Origin: Cypionkella sp.
Lineage (GTDB): Bacteria; Pseudomonadota; Alphaproteobacteria; Rhodobacterales; Rhodobacteraceae
Assembly (NCBI RefSeq): GCF_030652235.1
Contig: NZ_JAUSBA010000044.1
Location: 58,494 to 122,493, forward strand
Length of the DNA stretch: 64,000 bases
Direction of reading: 5' to 3'
The translations under genes were made by a program, and so were the position numbers. Of this stretch, positions 63,863 through 64,000 are shown piece by piece. The notes beneath the pieces are model-generated. The model did not search any database and was not told the origin of the DNA. It saw only the letters and a list, made by a program, of their open reading frames with translations. Position 1 is the first letter of the stretch. Each line of letters starts with the position of its first letter.

Positions 63863-64000
63863 GTAATCCCCCCCGAAAGTAAGGGGCTGCATAAGTAGAA
63901 TTTTCTCGGTAATATGAACGAGGAGATTCCGAATGAAGACAAGCAGATACACTGAGGCGCAGATCCTCGCGATCCTGCGTCAGGCTGAAGGCGGGATGCC
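63863..64000 (+). mobile_element. Left end of an IS3-family insertion sequence (cut by window edge)
   Basis: After the KAP sequence breaks off, a C-rich end (run of seven C) and about 60 bp of leader precede a transposase orfA start. The exact left terminal repeat and target duplication cannot be fixed because the right end is outside the window. Confidence 0.75.
63933..64000 (+). CDS. IS3-family transposase OrfA (partial)
   Basis: Twenty-two codons are visible: MKTSRYTEAQILAILRQAEG followed by GM. This is the standard N-terminal helix of IS3-family (IS407/IS51-like) OrfA, the helix-turn-helix subunit. AGGAG lies about 10 nt upstream. Coding continues beyond the window. Confidence 0.88.
   Translation, partial: MKTSRYTEAQILAILRQAEGGM

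Overview
This window looks like chromosomal DNA of an alphaproteobacterium of the Rhodobacteraceae (Rhodobacter / Gemmobacter / Pseudorhodobacter type). The base composition is GC-rich. The regB / senC-regA-hvrA redox locus is arranged as in Rhodobacter, and its RegB keeps the exact residue numbering of Rhodobacter RegB (H225, C265). A Mic60 (mitofilin) gene sits in a haem gene cluster, and a DivL-like PAS gene is followed by tsaE. No photosynthesis genes, rRNA or CRISPR arrays are visible; there is one tRNA (Thr-CGT).

Layout. 1-6.3 kb (minus): a tightly overlapping operon of a DivL-like PAS sensor, tsaE, an AmgK-like sugar kinase, a MurU-like nucleotidyltransferase and addB (cut by the window edge), preceded by a perfect TTAA-N7-TTAA CtrA box. 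6.3-9.5 kb: regB divergent from senC-regA-hvrA. 9.5-15.5 kb: LysR regulator with a divergent micro-ORF, HD hydrolase, ahcY, DUF2853, an Fsr-type MFS pump, EVE and YciI proteins. 15.5-21 kb: gpsA-tsaD divergent from hemD-mic60-hemY-like, then tRNA-Thr. 21-28 kb: aldo/keto reductase and the tamA-tamB outer-membrane assembly operon. 27.6-32.7 kb: comF-grxC-nitrilase-marR-yihY operon divergent from an NDUFAF5-like gene and hemH. 32.7-35.7 kb: envelope cluster with two near-identical tiny secreted membrane peptides, two L,D-transpeptidases and a CAP-domain lipoprotein. 35.8-43.5 kb: RumA-like RNA methyltransferase, paired ABC half-transporters, CCA/poly(A) polymerase, CoA-type Nudix, Hsp33. 43.6-56 kb: Nudix, a receiver-SpoIIE phosphatase (RbaY-like) divergent from an Hpt protein, ilvA, membrane protein, argG, a sulfotransferase/class-IV aminotransferase pair, msrA, pyrF, ROK kinase, cutC, a decayed vapC toxin gene, glycerate kinase and a Dabb protein. 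56-62.7 kb: clpB, two unrecognised genes, a TolB-like propeller and a DHA2 MFS pump.

From about 62.9 kb the sequence becomes visibly AT-richer. It carries a broken KAP-family P-loop NTPase, frameshifted and then interrupted by the left end of an IS3-family element, which looks like the edge of an acquired island.

Most of the window is ordinary core genome. The parts most worth a second look are the CtrA-boxed divL/tsaE/cell-wall-recycling/addB operon, the two hairpins that bury Shine-Dalgarno sequences (hvrA and grxC), the tandem secreted peptides beside hemH, the sulfotransferase-aminotransferase pair, and the KAP/IS boundary at the right end.
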